Shown piece by piece: positions 5,910-7,618 of a stretch of DNA of 7,618 nucleotides. The stretch spans positions 471 through 8,088 of the forward strand of contig MGVN01000100.1 in assembly GCA_001800515.1 (NCBI GenBank), read 5' to 3'. The notes under the pieces are model-generated. The model did no database searches. It worked only from the letters and a program-made list of their open reading frames with translations, and was not told where the DNA came from. Position 1 is the stretch's first letter. Each line of letters opens with the position of its first letter. Source of the DNA: Elusimicrobia bacterium RIFOXYB2_FULL_49_7. Its GTDB lineage: Bacteria > Fibrobacterota > OXYB2-FULL-49-7. The translations under genes and the position numbers were made by a program.

Positions 5910-5937
5910 TTAATTTAAAAACAGGGTTTTAAATTAA
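5910..5937. repeat. Perfect 11-bp inverted repeat followed by T-rich tract, possible terminator or operator
   Basis: TTAATTTAAAA and its exact reverse complement surround the loop ACAGGG. The tract GCTTTTTCTTTT follows at 5938-5949. The stem is entirely A/T, so as a terminator it would be weak. It directly abuts the previous repeat. A poor promoter match, TTGAAT-17-TAATTT (5888-5916), runs through both repeats, so regulation of the gene at 5967 is also possible. The rest of the 132-base gap (5835-5966) shows no gene. Confidence 0.45.
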
Positions 5938-5966
5938 GCTTTTTCTTTTGAATCGATTAATTAAAT

Positions 5967-7085
5967 ATGAGGCTTTTCATATTAACTTTGGTGTTTATTA
6001 TTTTTAATTCTATATCAAGCGAAACGCTTAATATTAATTCAGATAGTTTAAATTTAACTTGTTCGAGAAAATATAATACAATATTTTATTTAGGGGCTTC
6101 TACATTGGTTCCGGGATTGGGTCAATTTCTTTCCGGTCATCCGGTGAGGGGGCCCATTGTTTTTTCTTTAGAAGCGGTGTTGGTGAGTACAGGGGCAAAC
6201 GACGGATTTTACTTGACCGGAAAGTGGCAGGAGCGTATTGATAATGTAAATGCCCGTTTGCATCAATCCTTTTCCGTTCGGGACTATTCTTTTCTCGGCG
6301 GATACATTTCCCGGGATTCCCTTTTTCTGGTGGATTCGCTTGAGGATTACAAAGGAAAATTGCTTTATTCCCGGGCGATTCGCGACCGTACTTTGGCTTG
6401 GGCGGCCGGTTTTCATTTGTTCAATGTCCTGGACTGTTATGATTATTTAAAACCGGAACAAAAAGATTTCGCTACCAAAAGCCCGCGCGGGGCCTTCGTC
6501 CGATCGCTTCTGGTGCCGGGATGGGGCCAGCTTTATAATCACGCGTATTCCAAATTGGGGCTTTATTGGATGTGTGTGGCCGGCTTCAGTGCCAATATGG
6601 TGGGTTGGAATCGGACATCGGATTATTATGAAGGATTGGAGAGCAAGTATCATGCCCTTTTCCGTTCTTCGGCCCAGGCGTTGACCTATGCTCAGGGGGT
6701 TATTACCGAGATGGATGGCGCCCTGGCGAATATCAATGCGTCCTTGCAGGATACCGCTCTCTCGGCCATGCAACGGGATTCCCTTCTTGATGAGAAGAAC
6801 CGCTGCATTGAGAAGCGTTCCAGCGCGACGGCCGAGAAGACGGAACGAAACCGGGACCGCACTTTCTTTTCAGATCGGGAGTATCGTTATGCCGAGGAAA
6901 AGAAGAGTTATCTTTCCAAGCGGAATCAGAATATTTGGTATCTGGCTGCCTTGTATTTGTACGGTGCCTTTGATGCCTATGTGGATGCGAGTGTGGATGG
7001 AATAGAAAGTCGGCTTGATTTTTCTCTATTGCCGGGACCGGCCTTTGACGGTCTCAGGTTTGATGTGAGTTTGAAAATACTATAA
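5967..7085 (+). CDS. DUF5683-like envelope membrane protein with duplicated PGxGQ...DxY unit
   Basis: The 372-residue protein starts with a signal-like segment (MRLFILTLVFIIFNSISS). It holds two copies of a unit seen once in typical DUF5683-like proteins. Unit one has LVPGLGQFL at 47-55 and ends WAAGFHLFNVLDCYDYL at 145-161. Unit two has LVPGWGQLYN at 182-191 and ends YLAALYLYGAFDAYVDA at 325-341. Each unit combines hydrophobic helices with a charged middle. In unit two the middle (about 217-320) is longer, alpha-helical and very rich in charged residues. The last 30 residues look strand-like (LDFSLLPG...FDVSLKIL). Function is unknown; membrane or periplasmic placement is inferred. The ATG has no Shine-Dalgarno and sits in a strongly AT-rich leader. 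A LacI-type gene follows after 16 bases, so the two are likely co-transcribed. Confidence 0.8.
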   Translation: MRLFILTLVFIIFNSISSETLNINSDSLNLTCSRKYNTIFYLGASTLVPGLGQFLSGHPVRGPIVFSLEAVLVSTGANDGFYLTGKWQERIDNVNARLHQSFSVRDYSFLGGYISRDSLFLVDSLEDYKGKLLYSRAIRDRTLAWAAGFHLFNVLDCYDYLKPEQKDFATKSPRGAFVRSLLVPGWGQLYNHAYSKLGLYWMCVAGFSANMVGWNRTSDYYEGLESKYHALFRSSAQALTYAQGVITEMDGALANINASLQDTALSAMQRDSLLDEKNRCIEKRSSATAEKTERNRDRTFFSDREYRYAEEKKSYLSKRNQNIWYLAALYLYGAFDAYVDASVDGIESRLDFSLLPGPAFDGLRFDVSLKIL

Positions 7086-7101
7086 CATAGAAGGAGTCTG
7101 T

Positions 7102-7618
7102 ATGGCGGTTACGTTGAAAGACATTGCAGAAAAGGCGGGGGTGACCACGGCCACGGTTTCCATGGTCATCAATAATAAGCCCAATATCAGTGAAGGAACC
7201 AAGAAAAAGGTTCTGTCCATTGCAAGGGAATTGAATTATCATCCCAATGTGATTGCCCGGGGGCTTGCGACCAAACGGAGCAATGCCATCGGTGTTATTG
7301 TGCCCAATCTGGCCAGCGGGTTCATAATGCGGATCATGGAGGGAATCAAGAACACCTTGCGCAACGCCAATTATACGGTCATTCTTTTTGATGCCATCGG
7401 CCAGGGCGTGGATGAGCAACGTCTCATTCAACGGGTCATCTATGAAGGTCGGGTGGACGGCGCCATTGTCATTACCGCGAGTTCCACGGATGATGAACTG
7501 ATGCTGTTTCGTCGGGAGAAGATGCCTTGTATCCTGGTGGCGCGCCATTCTGATCTTGTGGATTCAATATATGTAAATAATCGTATTGGGTCCTATGAGG
7601 CGGTGAAGTATCTGCTGG
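7102..7618 (+). CDS. LacI/GalR-family transcriptional regulator, N-terminal part (3' end outside window)
   Basis: This is a DNA-binding repressor or activator with a sugar-type ligand domain. The 172 visible codons begin with the family's helix-turn-helix (VTLKDIAEKAGVTTATVSMV, 3-22). The hinge helix follows at NVIARGLATKRS (49-60), with Leu55 at the usual minor-groove position. IGVIVPN (63-69) opens the periplasmic-binding-protein-like domain, continued by an RVDGAIVI segment. Met21 takes the place of the Arg most common after TVS, which may alter operator choice. The start has AAGGAG at 7091-7096, 5 bases before the ATG. It follows the duplicated DUF5683-like gene by 16 bases. The ligand and targets are unknown because the effector domain is cut and no sugar genes are visible. 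Confidence 0.94.
   Translation, partial: MAVTLKDIAEKAGVTTATVSMVINNKPNISEGTKKKVLSIARELNYHPNVIARGLATKRSNAIGVIVPNLASGFIMRIMEGIKNTLRNANYTVILFDAIGQGVDEQRLIQRVIYEGRVDGAIVITASSTDDELMLFRREKMPCILVARHSDLVDSIYVNNRIGSYEAVKYLL

Noticed and set aside
7054..7548. A 164-codon open frame on the minus strand
   Set aside because: It is antisense to the LacI-family gene, which has intact helix-turn-helix and hinge motifs and a good Shine-Dalgarno.
1..7618. tRNA genes, rRNA, CRISPR arrays, insertion-sequence ends
   Set aside because: Reading both strands gave no cloverleaf-like tract, no regularly spaced direct repeats and no transposase fragments.

Overview
The window looks like a chromosomal segment of a Gram-negative bacterium with an outer membrane. 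It encodes a PorV/PorQ-like beta-barrel protein with a signal sequence, an M23 envelope peptidase, a membrane FtsH and a DUF5683-type membrane protein. Base composition is moderate, with AT-rich gene leaders. The gene style (PorV/UPF0164-like barrel, DUF5683, pilin-like protein) would suit a Fibrobacterota or Bacteroidota-related lineage. That is an inference from family content, not a proven placement. There is no sign of phage, transposon, CRISPR, tRNA or rRNA.

Left half, minus strand (1-4748): the genes read from right to left as STAS-domain regulator, M23 peptidase, PorV-like outer-membrane protein, tilS, ftsH (cut by the window edge). The M23 gene has its own likely promoter. From there to ftsH the gaps are only 12, 9 and 44 bases, so those four genes probably form one transcript. 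It joins envelope genes to the widespread tilS-ftsH pair. Two starts are non-ATG and are supported by Shine-Dalgarno sequences: GTG for ftsH and TTG for the STAS gene.

Centre (4749-4897): a divergent intergenic region with a good plus-strand promoter. It has a near-palindrome between the -35 and -10 and a GC-rich hairpin in the leader.

Right half, plus strand (4898-7618): three tightly packed genes for small membrane proteins come first. Two are two-helix proteins with coiled-coil tails that look like diverged copies of each other. The third is a single-helix protein with a pilin-like soluble domain. An AT-rich 132-base gap with two perfect inverted repeats follows. Then comes a membrane protein containing two diverged copies of a DUF5683-like unit, and a LacI-family repressor cut by the window edge.

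The least explained part is the cassette at 4898-5834. It is a candidate small membrane complex, possibly acting with the nearby envelope genes. Its function cannot be read from sequence alone.
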